A stretch of DNA of 64,000 nt from Natrinema saccharevitans (GTDB taxonomy: Archaea > Halobacteriota > Halobacteria > Halobacteriales > Natrialbaceae), in NCBI RefSeq assembly GCF_001953745.1, contig NZ_LWLN01000001.1, positions 1,860,001-1,924,000 on the forward strand. Direction: 5' to 3'. The number at the start of each line of letters is the position of its first letter. Positions within the stretch are counted from its first letter, which is position 1. Made by a program: the position numbers and the translations under genes. The notes under the pieces were generated by a model. The model saw only the letters and a program-made list of their open reading frames with translations, ran no database searches and was not told the DNA's origin. Below, piece by piece: positions 25,996-33,956 of the stretch.

Positions 25996-26100
25996 TGCGC
26001 TAGCGACGTGGAGTACGGACTAATCGCAATCAGGCGTCGGGTTGATACGGTCACCTGTCAGCTACAGAAGCCGTCACTGTCGGAACGGGCGGCTTCGTTA

Positions 26101-26985
26101 TCAAACCCACGGCAAGAAGCGGTTCGCAGAAGTGTCGATAACGTCACCAGCACGGGCAAGAAGTACGGTTCGGTCAGTTCGGTGGACGACTGTCCGCGGA
26201 ACCGAACCAACGAGACGGCGGTGCAAGGTTCCCTGGCGTGTCGCTCCGAAAACGATCACGTCGTGATCACTAGCGGCGTCGATAATCCTCTCGACCGTCT
26301 CGTCGTCTCCGTGAATCGCCGACTCAGTCCGAACCTGGGGGCCGGGCGCTTCTTCGAGCTGCAGTTGTGCGCTTGCAATGTACTCGCGTACGCTCTCGAG
26401 GTCCGTCTCGGAAGTGGCGACTGACAAGAGGTGTATGGCGGCATCGTTGCGAGCAGCAATCGCCTTCGCTACGGATGCTGCCGGACGGACGTGAGGCCCG
26501 CCAGCCACTGGCAGGAGAACGGAATCGACGCTGCTCGCCGCTTGTCCGATTCGTTCGACATAGAGATCACACGGTGTCCGCTCGATGAGTCGATCGATAG
26601 TAGTACCGAGGACGGCATCCGTTCGGCGTTTTCGCTCTTGCCAGCCCACGACGAGCGCGCGTGCATCGGTCTGCCCAACGGCTGTGAGTATCCCATCAAC
26701 GACCGATCGGCTGACGATTAGCTCACCCGTTACCGTGACATCGTCAGGGGCGACTGTCGTTGCTTTGTCGAGTATATCCTGACTGGTTCCCGAGTACTGC
26801 CCGATAATCGTCTCATCGGTATACAGGGAAAACGCTGAGTTGCGGGCTTTGGCGATCACGGAAACGATCTGCACGAGGCCATCCGTTACCCGGGCGAGAT
26901 CGCCGGCTGTTCGGACCAACTGCTCTGCGTGGTCGGGGTTACCGATCGCGACCAGTATCGGTCGAGATTCGTCTGCGTTTCCCAT
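26101..26985 (-). CDS. Tandem universal stress protein (two UspA domains)
   Basis: The 294-residue protein has a first UspA domain (about 8-140: ILVAIGNPDHAEQLV to the GTTIDRLIERTPCDLYV end) and a second (about 150-285: SVLLPVAGGPHVRPA to VFGATRQGTLHRRLVGS, the nucleotide-loop equivalent). Tandem Usp proteins often sit beside transporters in haloarchaea, but here none is adjacent. Codon use looks less GC-biased at third positions than in the flanking genes, and the gene lies just downstream of a duplicated tRNA end, so acquisition by transfer is plausible. Confidence 0.87.
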   Translation of the reverse strand: MGNADESRPILVAIGNPDHAEQLVRTAGDLARVTDGLVQIVSVIAKARNSAFSLYTDETIIGQYSGTSQDILDKATTVAPDDVTVTGELIVSRSVVDGILTAVGQTDARALVVGWQERKRRTDAVLGTTIDRLIERTPCDLYVERIGQAASSVDSVLLPVAGGPHVRPAASVAKAIAARNDAAIHLLSVATSETDLESVREYIASAQLQLEEAPGPQVRTESAIHGDDETVERIIDAASDHDVIVFGATRQGTLHRRLVGSVPRTVVHRTDRTVLLARAGDVIDTSANRFLPWV

Positions 26986-27233
26986 GCGTGTTACTTCGTG
27001 TCATGAGTCCCAATACCCTTGGGTCGAATACGACGTTGAACGGTCAATACTGGAGAAAGACGCACACGACGTCCAATCACGAGTCGGTCACGGCCGTCAC
27101 GGTCGTCGACCTCGGCGCGATCCGCGAAAGCGAGCCCGCGACGGCGACGACGCGGTTATCGAGGCCTCGAACCGGCTGTTCGACCTCGGGGACGGCGAGA
27201 GGACGGACTGAACCGGAGCCGGTCCAAACGGGG
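26986..27233. other. Gene-free spacer with a possible decayed reading-frame end
   Basis: No intact gene is seen. At about 27140-27210 the plus strand reads DDAVIEASNRLFDLGDGERTD then a stop, with haloarchaeal composition; just before it, in another frame, is VTVVDLGAIRES. Together they resemble the frameshifted tail of an old gene, but I cannot name it. The mobB promoter follows at 27234. Confidence 0.3.
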
Positions 27234-27261
27234 CTTATACCCCCGTCCGAAACGGACACGT

Positions 27262-27813
27262 ATGAGTCAGGACTCGAGGCTGCGGGTCGTCTGTCTGGCG
27301 GGCCCGAGCGACGCGGGCAAGACGTCGCTCGTCCAGGAACTGATTCCGGAACTGGCCGCCGACGGCCGCGTCGCGACGGTCAAGTCGATCCACCACGACA
27401 TCGAGATCGACACGCCCGGCACGGACACCCACCGCCACCGGAGCGCCGGTGCCGAAACCGTCGTCGGGGTCACGCCGGAACTCACCTTCGATATCTCGAC
27501 CCGCGGGAAACGGGACCCACCCGAACCGACCGGTGACGAACCGCTGCTCGAGACCGATGACCCCGAACTGCGGGCGCTCTCGCGGACCCTCGAGCGCCTC
27601 GCCGACCGGGGTTACGACACCGTGATCGTCGAGGGATTCGCCGCGGCGCCGCTGCCGACGATTCTCGTCGGGGACCGCGACCCGGAAGCGGTCGGCGGGC
27701 CCGTCGTCGGCCGCGGCGACGACCCGATCGACGACCTCCTCGCGGCGATCCGCTCGCTCGCGGGGCTCGCGGTACCGACTGGTGGACGGCGGTCGAACAA
27801 GTCGGGGGACTGA
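27262..27813 (+). CDS. mobB: Molybdopterin-guanine dinucleotide biosynthesis protein B
   Basis: The 183-residue P-loop GTPase-like protein has Walker A region CLAGPSDAGKTSLVQELI, the conserved KSIHHDIEIDTPGTDTHRHRSAGA block and VIVEGF later. MobB assists attachment of GMP to molybdopterin to make the cofactor of DMSO-reductase-family enzymes. CTTATACC at 27234-27241 is its TATA box. It stands about 250 bases before the molybdate/tungstate transporter genes, which fits a shared role, though each has its own promoter. Confidence 0.9.
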   Translation: MSQDSRLRVVCLAGPSDAGKTSLVQELIPELAADGRVATVKSIHHDIEIDTPGTDTHRHRSAGAETVVGVTPELTFDISTRGKRDPPEPTGDEPLLETDDPELRALSRTLERLADRGYDTVIVEGFAAAPLPTILVGDRDPEAVGGPVVGRGDDPIDDLLAAIRSLAGLAVPTGGRRSNKSGD

Positions 27814-27901
27814 GACGGACCGCTGTCAGTCTGTGCCGGCGCGACTGCGAACTCCTGTAGGTATCCCGGGACACAGCGGCGAGAATCCGGCCGATTCGAG
27901 A
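27810..27901 (+). repeat. Dispersed hairpin repeat, copy B
   Basis: Similar to 25617-25715. It begins at the mobB stop codon and includes paired arms CGCTGT (27821-27826)/ACAGCG (27873-27878), with an inner arm TGTGCCGG (27832-27839) opposite CCGGGACA (27866-27873) with one mismatch. It could double as a terminator for mobB. Confidence 0.55.
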
Positions 27902-27998
27902 GACCGGATTGGCGTGTCGGTCCGGTAAAGCGGTCGGAACCGGCAAGCCGCGAGCGGCCGTCGCCGTTCGGCTCGCCGACGCCACGTAACCATATTCG

Positions 27999-28014
27999 AT
28001 TGTTTTCCCACAAT
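27999..28014 (+). promoter_or_regulatory. Inverted repeat upstream of the molybdate/tungstate-type genes
   Basis: ATTGT-TTTCCC-ACAAT is a perfect 5-6-5 inverted repeat about 50 bases before ATG 28063 and just upstream of the AT-rich TATA region (near 28032-28040). It is a candidate operator. The binding protein is unknown. Confidence 0.4.
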
Positions 28015-28062
28015 ATAAGAACTGAAACCAGTTATGTTTACGGTGGTGTTCGAAGGGAGCGT

Positions 28063-29016
28063 ATGCGAAGTCAGGGCGACACCAACGGGGCGGGCCCGAC
28101 GAGCCGTCGGACGCTACTCGCCGCGGCGGGCGGGTTGACGGCGGGGCTGGTCGGGACGGCGGGCTGTCTCGGCACCGCCGACGAGGTCCGCGTCCTCGCC
28201 GCGGGCAGCCTGGCAGCCGCGTTCGAGAACGGGGTCGGCCCGGCCTTCGAGACAGACGCCGAGTTCGGCTACGCGGGCGAGTACTACGGGACGAACGCCG
28301 TGTTGCGGCTGGTCGTCGACGGGACGAAACACCCCGATGTCGTGATCGGGGCCGACGTCGCCCTCCTCCGAGACCGACTCTATCCCGACCACGTCGACTG
28401 GGACGCGACGTTCGCGGCCAACGAGGTCGTCGTCGCGTACGAGCCGACGACGACGCTGGGCGAGCGGCTCGCGGCGGGCGAACCGTGGTACGACGTCTTC
28501 GCCGACGCCGACGACGGCGAGATCGCGATCAGCGATCCCGACGTCGACCCGCTTGGCTACCGGGCGCTGCTCCTGTTCGAACTCGCCGAACGCGAACACG
28601 GCCTCGAGGGGTTCCGGGCGGCGATGGCCGACCGCGTCGCCCACGTCGCCGACGAGCCTCGACTGCTCGCCGGACTCGAGAACGGTGACCGAGCTTGTGC
28701 CGTCGCCTACCGCAACATGGCGACCGAGCGTGACGCGGCCGTCCGCCGGCTGGACGACGCCTACAACTTCGGGAGCCGCACCCGCGCCGACCGGTACGCG
28801 CAGGCGAGCTACACCACCGAACGCGGCCACACCGTTACGGGGTCGCCCGTCGTCTACAACGCGACGGTCCCGGCCGACGCCGACGATCCGGACGCCGGCC
28901 GGGCGTTCGTCTCCTTCTTGCTCGAGAACGAGGCCCTGCTGACCGACCACGGCCTGCGGGTGGACGACGACGTGCCGCGGTTCCACGGCGATCCGCCGGA
29001 GGGGATCTCGCCGTGA
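28063..29016 (+). CDS. Molybdate/tungstate-type ABC transporter binding lipoprotein
   Basis: The 317-residue product has a Tat signal (SRRTLLAAAGG) with lipobox TAGC, then DEVRVLAAGSLAAAFENGVGPAF, which is how WtpA/ModA-type oxyanion-binding proteins start. Ser/Thr residues in the AGSL region and Tyr-rich loops (YYGTNAVLRLV) would hold the anion. I start at ATG 28063, which gives a normal short n-region. It overlaps the permease start by four bases. Molybdate versus tungstate cannot be told apart. Confidence 0.85.
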   Translation: MRSQGDTNGAGPTSRRTLLAAAGGLTAGLVGTAGCLGTADEVRVLAAGSLAAAFENGVGPAFETDAEFGYAGEYYGTNAVLRLVVDGTKHPDVVIGADVALLRDRLYPDHVDWDATFAANEVVVAYEPTTTLGERLAAGEPWYDVFADADDGEIAISDPDVDPLGYRALLLFELAEREHGLEGFRAAMADRVAHVADEPRLLAGLENGDRACAVAYRNMATERDAAVRRLDDAYNFGSRTRADRYAQASYTTERGHTVTGSPVVYNATVPADADDPDAGRAFVSFLLENEALLTDHGLRVDDDVPRFHGDPPEGISP

Positions 29017-29945
29017 CCGCCTCGAGCCGCGAGCCCGAACGGGCGTCGGTCCCCGATCGCGGTCGCGGGTCCGCTTCGGACCGCGAGCCCGAGGATCCGT
29101 CGAACGACGACGGCGAGCGCCGGGCTGTCTCGAGCGGCGGACACGGCTGGTTCGGCGTCCGTCGACCGTGGACCGCCGGCGGGCTGGCCGTCCCCGCGTT
29201 GCTCGGGACGGTGTTGCTCGCGTACTTCGTCGTCCCATTCGCGGCCTTCCTGTTCCGGAGTCGGCGCGTCGACGTCGTCGCCGGGCTCGCCGATCCCGCG
29301 GTCCGCGATGCGATCGCGACGTCGCTGCTGACGGCACCGGTCTCGACGGCCGTCGCGACCGTCTTCGGCGTGCCGCTGGCCTACGTCCTCTCGCGGGCCT
29401 CGTTCCGCGGGAAGCGACTGGTCGAGGCACTCGTCCTGTTGCCGCTCGTCGTCCCGCCGATCGTCGGCGGCGTCATGCTGTTGACCGTCGTCGGCCGCTA
29501 CACGCCGATCGGGGCCGCCGCCGCGGCGGTGGGGTTGCCGCTGACCGGCAGCGTCGCCGGCGTCGTCCTCGCCCAGACGTTCGTCGCCGCGCCGTTTCTC
29601 GTCGTCACCGCCCGCGCCGGCTTCGACGGGGTCGACCCCCGCCTCGAGGAGGCCTCGCGAACGATGGGATACGGCCGACTGCGGACGATACGGCTGGTCT
29701 CGCTGCCGCTTGCACGCAACGCCATCGCCGCCGGGATCGTCCTGACGTTCGTCCGGGCGATCGGCGAGTTCGGCGCGACGATGATGGTCGCGTACACGCC
29801 GCGGACGATGCCGACCCGGATCCGCGTCGCCTTCATCGCTCGCGGGATCGACGCCATCGTCCCGATCGCGCTCGCCTTGCTCGCGATCGCCGTGATCGTC
29901 GTCGTCGCCGTGCAGTTGCTGGTCGGCACCCCTCGTCGGAGTTGA
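29013..29945 (+). CDS. Molybdate/tungstate-type ABC transporter permease
   Basis: The 310-residue membrane protein starts with GTG 29013 (GTGA overlap) and a 45-residue charged leader (unusually long). About six helices follow, with the BPD inner-membrane loop EEASRTMGYGRLRTIRLVSLPLARNAIAAG (EAA motif, in part EASRTMGYGRLRTIRLVSLP) that docks the ATPase. It is WtpB/ModB-like. No ATP-binding gene follows; the next gene encodes an HTH protein. Confidence 0.88.
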   Translation: MTASSREPERASVPDRGRGSASDREPEDPSNDDGERRAVSSGGHGWFGVRRPWTAGGLAVPALLGTVLLAYFVVPFAAFLFRSRRVDVVAGLADPAVRDAIATSLLTAPVSTAVATVFGVPLAYVLSRASFRGKRLVEALVLLPLVVPPIVGGVMLLTVVGRYTPIGAAAAAVGLPLTGSVAGVVLAQTFVAAPFLVVTARAGFDGVDPRLEEASRTMGYGRLRTIRLVSLPLARNAIAAGIVLTFVRAIGEFGATMMVAYTPRTMPTRIRVAFIARGIDAIVPIALALLAIAVIVVVAVQLLVGTPRRS

Positions 29946-30077
29946 TCGACGGCGACGGCGGCGCTTCCGCCGAGTTCGAACGAAAACGATCGGATCGCGT
30001 GTAATTCGCTCTAACCGCTTCTAAGTGCTTTGGAAGTGGGGTTATAGCCGTCGTCGCTGTACGGAGAAACGAGACTC

Positions 30078-30743
30078 ATGACATCCATCGCAGACATCGA
30101 GATCCCGGCCGACGGCACCGGAACCGGTCAGCTGTTCGAGGCCGTCCCCTCCCTGACGTGTGAGATGGAACGGGTAATCGCCTCGAGCGGACACGGGCTC
30201 TGGCTGGCGGGGCCCTCGCAGTCCGAGATCGAAGCGGCGCTCGAGGAGGCCGACGCGATCGGTCGGTACTCCCTGATCAGCAGCGACGAGGACCGCTGGC
30301 TCTACGACATCGAGTTCGAGCCGGACACCGTCGACCCCTTCGAGATCGTCCTCGAGGAGGGTGGCACCGTCCTGAGCGCCTCGGCCGCGGACGGCACGTG
30401 GCTGCTCAGCATCCGCGTCGTCGACCGCGAGAGCGTGAGTTCGCTCTACGACCGACTCGACGACGACGTGACGCCGACGATCGTCCGCCTGTTCGACCTC
30501 GCGGAGGAGAGCCACTCCCAGTGTGGCCTGACGGCCCGCCAGTACGAAACGCTGGTCGCGGCCATCGATCACGGCTACTTCGAGATCCCGCGCGAGGTCT
30601 CGATGCAGGAACTCTCCGAAGAACTCGGCATCTCCCACCAGGCCCTGTCCGAACGGCTTCGCCGGGCCTACCGCGCCCTCGTCACCGCCGAACTCAACGT
30701 GACCGAGGAAGACGCCGCCGCGCCGCCGATCCCCACGAACTGA
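30078..30743 (+). CDS. HTH_10 (bacterio-opsin-activator-like) transcription regulator
   Basis: In this 221-residue protein the last about 60 residues (LTARQYETLVAAIDHGYFEIPREVSMQELSEELGIS, in part TARQYETLVAAIDHGYFE) are the HTH_10 DNA-binding domain found widely in haloarchaea. The N-terminal 150 residues are a beta-rich, acidic sensor-like part. No known ligand site is evident. It follows the ABC permease by about 130 bases and may control it or something distant. Confidence 0.85.
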   Translation: MTSIADIEIPADGTGTGQLFEAVPSLTCEMERVIASSGHGLWLAGPSQSEIEAALEEADAIGRYSLISSDEDRWLYDIEFEPDTVDPFEIVLEEGGTVLSASAADGTWLLSIRVVDRESVSSLYDRLDDDVTPTIVRLFDLAEESHSQCGLTARQYETLVAAIDHGYFEIPREVSMQELSEELGISHQALSERLRRAYRALVTAELNVTEEDAAAPPIPTN

Positions 30744-30867
30744 TTCCACTCCGACCGCGTCGTCCCGCGACGGCCGACTCGATGCTTTCGACCACCAGCG
30801 AACTCGCCGTTCGAGTGACGCCCGCGAACCGCCCACAGTTACTATCCGGGGGGCCCATGTGTGTCGC

Positions 30868-31629
30868 ATGCGAATCACTGACGATGACGGCGTGTTGCGA
30901 CTCACGTTCGACCGACCGGACGCGCTCAACGCGCTCACCGGCGAGACGGCCGCCGAACTGGCCGACGAGATCGAGGCCGCAACTCCCGAGGAGTACGACG
31001 CGATCGTCCTCACGGGCGCGGGCGAGGCGTTCAGTGCCGGCGGCGACCTCGAGATGCTGGCTGAGACCCCCGACACCTCTCAGGACGCGTACGAGAACGT
31101 CACCGAAACCTTCGGCCGTGCCGTCGAGGCGATGCTCGAGTGCCGAGTGCCGATCGTCGCGAAGGTAAACGGCGACGCCATCGGGGCCGGACTATCGCTC
31201 GTCGCCGTCTCCGACATCGCCTACGCGGCCGACGACGCGACCTTCTCCTGTGCGTTCGTCAGGGTCGGGCTCGTCCCCGACACCGGCGGCACCGTCATGC
31301 TGCCTCACGTCGTCGGTCTGCGGGCGGCCAAGGAACTGGCCTTCACCGGCGAGTTCTTCGACGCCGAGCGCGCGGCCGACCTCGAACTGGTCAACGAGGC
31401 GGTGCCCGCCGACGAACTGGACGACCGCGTCGCCGAGACCGTCGACTCGCTCGCGGCCGGCCCGACGGAGACGATCGGGCTGATGAAACAGGCCATGCAC
31501 GAGAACCTCGGGCGCTCCTGGGACGACGCGCTGGACTACGAGAACCTGCTCCAGTCCCAGGCCCGGACGTCCGAGGCCCACGAGGAGGGCGTCGCTGCCC
31601 TCCTCGAGGAGAGGGAGCCGGAGTTCTAG
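30868..31629 (+). CDS. Enoyl-CoA hydratase/isomerase family protein
   Basis: This 253-residue crotonase-fold enzyme has oxyanion-hole segments GAGEAFSAGGDLEML and KVNGDAIGAGLSLVAVSDIAYA. The second helix has VRVGLVPDTGGTVMLP, where Asp/Gly replaces the usual hydratase Glu, as in some isomerases. ATG 30868 is chosen over the upstream in-frame ATG 30859 because GTTACTATC at 30837-30845 then has correct TATA spacing. It is the second such gene in the window, and the two are not close relatives by eye. Confidence 0.87.
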   Translation: MRITDDDGVLRLTFDRPDALNALTGETAAELADEIEAATPEEYDAIVLTGAGEAFSAGGDLEMLAETPDTSQDAYENVTETFGRAVEAMLECRVPIVAKVNGDAIGAGLSLVAVSDIAYAADDATFSCAFVRVGLVPDTGGTVMLPHVVGLRAAKELAFTGEFFDAERAADLELVNEAVPADELDDRVAETVDSLAAGPTETIGLMKQAMHENLGRSWDDALDYENLLQSQARTSEAHEEGVAALLEEREPEF

Positions 31630-31732
31630 CCCGTTCGAAGTCGGTGGCCGCGGACCGTTTCCGTGCCCGAACCGACCGCAAGCACCCGCAAGCACCACGG
31701 CCTTGCGCGAACCGACCGTCAAACGAATCGCA

Positions 31733-32203
31733 ATGTCCCTTCAGTTTACCGACGACGACATCGGCAAGGACGTCGTCAACGACGCGGGCGACGAGGTCGG
31801 CATGATCGTCGACGTCGACCACGGGACGGCCCACGTCGAACCCGACCCCGGCATCACGGACTCGATCAAGGCGGCGCTCGGCTGGACCGACAGCGGCGAG
31901 GACACCTACCCGCTGCAGGAAGCGGCGGTCGGTCACATCACCGACGACGCGATCCACCTCGAGGGCGATCGCTCGAGCGGCCGCTCGGCCGGGACGGGCG
32001 GTGCCACCGACGCGGATCCCGACCGCGGCATCGATCGAGACGGGGACGACATCAGCGGGACCGACGACGAAAGAGCGGTCCGTCGGGACGACGACGACCC
32101 GCTCATGGGCGACGATGAGGATGAGGGACTGATCGGTGACGACGATGACGACGAGGAACTGCTCAGCGACGATGACGACGACCGCGCCGGCAGCACTCGC
32201 TAA
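31733..32203 (+). CDS. PRC-barrel-like protein with acidic tail
   Basis: In this 156-residue protein the first about 80 residues (FTDDDIGKDVVNDAGDEVGMIVDVD) resemble a PRC-barrel domain; the rest is a low-complexity Asp/Gly/Glu/Arg tail with runs of Asp (GDDDDDEELLSDDDDD). The start at ATG 31733 matches the domain edge; an in-frame upstream ATG is less likely. It is probably cytosolic, and binding partner and role are unknown. Confidence 0.75.
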   Translation: MSLQFTDDDIGKDVVNDAGDEVGMIVDVDHGTAHVEPDPGITDSIKAALGWTDSGEDTYPLQEAAVGHITDDAIHLEGDRSSGRSAGTGGATDADPDRGIDRDGDDISGTDDERAVRRDDDDPLMGDDEDEGLIGDDDDDEELLSDDDDDRAGSTR

Positions 32204-32398
32204 CCGACCCATCCGCCGGACCGCGACAGCCGGGTTTCGACGCCCGCCGGGCGGACGGCAGTCAGTCGGCGGTTGAGTTCTTTCGTCTCCGTTCGATGCC
32301 GTCGCTCTCGAGTGCGACCCACACCACTACCGGGAGCTCGCGGCCGTTCCGCAAGCGGCGAACCGCGAGTTCTCACGTCGGCGGGGAACTCACGCGAC

Positions 32399-33676
32399 TC
32401 ACTCTTCTTCCGGCGATTCGTCGGTGACCCTCCGCTCGGTCGGCGGCCGGGATTGGTCGGACTGCGCGTCCGTGTCCGCCTTCCTGCGTCGCTCCGACGA
32501 CCGCTCCGGTTCGGCTCCCTCGCCGCGATCGATACTACCCTGCTCGCTCTCGGCCCGATCGGTGTCGGCCCGCCGCGCGTACTGATCCCGAAGCCGTCCC
32601 TGCTCGGTCCGTTCCGGTCCCGGCCCCGGCTGTCCGCCCTCCGCCGGTCGGTCGCTCGCTCGAGCGGCGCGGGATCGGTCGCCGCCCCCCATCGACTCAC
32701 CGGACCGGCCGTGTCCCCGCTGCGAGTCGGCCGTGGGTCGTGGCTGCGGTTCCCGCGGCTGTCCCCGTCGTCCCCCCTGTTGGCCCCGTTCGATCCCGGT
32801 CGACGACGGACCTCGCTGGGACTCCTGTCGGGGCCCGGTTTCACCTCCCCGTGACTGCCCGTCGACCGCTCGAGAGCCGTCCGCCGGTGACGGATTCGGC
32901 GCGGCCGACAGCGGCCGCTGCTGGTACTCGGTCGTTCCCGTCGATTCGCCGCCGTACTCCCGTGGTGTGACCCAGTCCCCGGTCTCGGGGTACCGATCGC
33001 CGGATCGGGCGGACTGCCGGGGCCGCCGTGACCGGGAGCGATCGCTCGAGGCCTGTCGGTCGCGTCGCCGTTGGTTCGATTGCTGTCCGGCCATCGGCTG
33101 GGCCGATCGGTGCTTGGCGCTCGTCGGCTGCTGGGTCGATCGTTGCCCGCCGCCCGTCGACCGGCGCTGGCCGGTCGGCTGGCGTCCACCCCTCGATTGC
33201 TGACTCGGCTGTGGCTGCTCGGCCATCGACTGGGGGGACGGCCGCTGGCGTCCTCCCGTCGTCCATCCGGGTTCGTTGCCTCCTCGCCGGCCTCGATACT
33301 GCCGGCCCCGTGACTCCTGGGTACGGGGCCGATCGCTCGAGCGTCCCGTTCCGGCAGCGCCGGCCATTTCGGGGTCGGTGACGGCCTGGGTCCCCTCCGC
33401 CATCGCTTGCTCCATCTCCGGCACGATCGCCTCCATTCCCTCGAGGTAGCGCTCCATCATCGACTCGGTGAACTGCGGTCCCGGCGCGCTCTCGAGCATC
33501 GACTGCGTCAGCTCGATACCCTGTCGCTGGGCGCTTTCGCCCCACTCGAGCGCGCTCAAGGTCATCTCCGCCATGTTCCGCTGGAGGTCGATCAACCGCT
33601 CCATGGTCCGTTGACTCCGTTCGATCGTCGACTCCGCCATCCGGTCCGTGGATTGCTGGCTCCGGTGGTCTGTCAT
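32399..33676 (-). CDS. Basic, Arg/Gln/Ser/Gly-rich disordered protein with helical N-terminus
   Basis: In this 425-residue protein, residues 1-105 are helical and phasin-like (TIERSQRTMERLIDLQRNMAE, in part ERSQRTMERLIDLQRN) with repeated Met. The remaining 320 residues are low-complexity Arg, Gln, Ser, Gly and Pro with RGG-like and QRR motifs, and few hydrophobics. Such a basic protein is remarkable in an acidic proteome. AGGTGA (complement of 33681-33686), four bases before the ATG, is a clear Shine-Dalgarno site, rare here, and supports the start. Granule or nucleic-acid binding is inference only. Confidence 0.8.
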   Translation of the reverse strand: MTDHRSQQSTDRMAESTIERSQRTMERLIDLQRNMAEMTLSALEWGESAQRQGIELTQSMLESAPGPQFTESMMERYLEGMEAIVPEMEQAMAEGTQAVTDPEMAGAAGTGRSSDRPRTQESRGRQYRGRRGGNEPGWTTGGRQRPSPQSMAEQPQPSQQSRGGRQPTGQRRSTGGGQRSTQQPTSAKHRSAQPMAGQQSNQRRRDRQASSDRSRSRRPRQSARSGDRYPETGDWVTPREYGGESTGTTEYQQRPLSAAPNPSPADGSRAVDGQSRGGETGPRQESQRGPSSTGIERGQQGGRRGQPREPQPRPTADSQRGHGRSGESMGGGDRSRAARASDRPAEGGQPGPGPERTEQGRLRDQYARRADTDRAESEQGSIDRGEGAEPERSSERRRKADTDAQSDQSRPPTERRVTDESPEEE

Positions 33677-33680
33677 CGTG

Positions 33681-33686
33681 TCACCT
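33681..33686 (-). promoter_or_regulatory. Shine-Dalgarno site
   Basis: On the minus strand AGGTGA lies four bases before ATG 33676. Most genes in this window appear leaderless and lack such a site. Confidence 0.55.
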
Positions 33687-33956
33687 GAGGACGCGGTTAC
33701 CGCCGGCGCTCCTCAGTCACGGGAGAGCGCGACCGAGACGCAGATAAAGGGCGGCGTCGGTTCCGACCCGAAGCCAGCCCCCAATCGTTCGTAACTCCGA
33801 AAACCGGGCGCCCGGCGACGCGGCCGCGAACCGTCGGCCGGAAGACGGGACCGGCGGCAGTAATCACTCACAACGACGCTATCCAAGCGCACAATTGTTC
33901 GTTAGGCGTGGCGCGACGAGAGTCGCCGCCCCATCGGACGCGAGCGGAGTCGCCGA

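Noticed and set aside
25830-26054. Minus-strand frame over the tRNA 3' end and its copy
   Set aside because: It is antisense to the tRNA and arises from the duplicated tRNA sequence.
32260-32398. CRISPR-like or IS end near the basic protein gene
   Set aside because: No regular repeat spacing or terminal inverted repeats on inspection.
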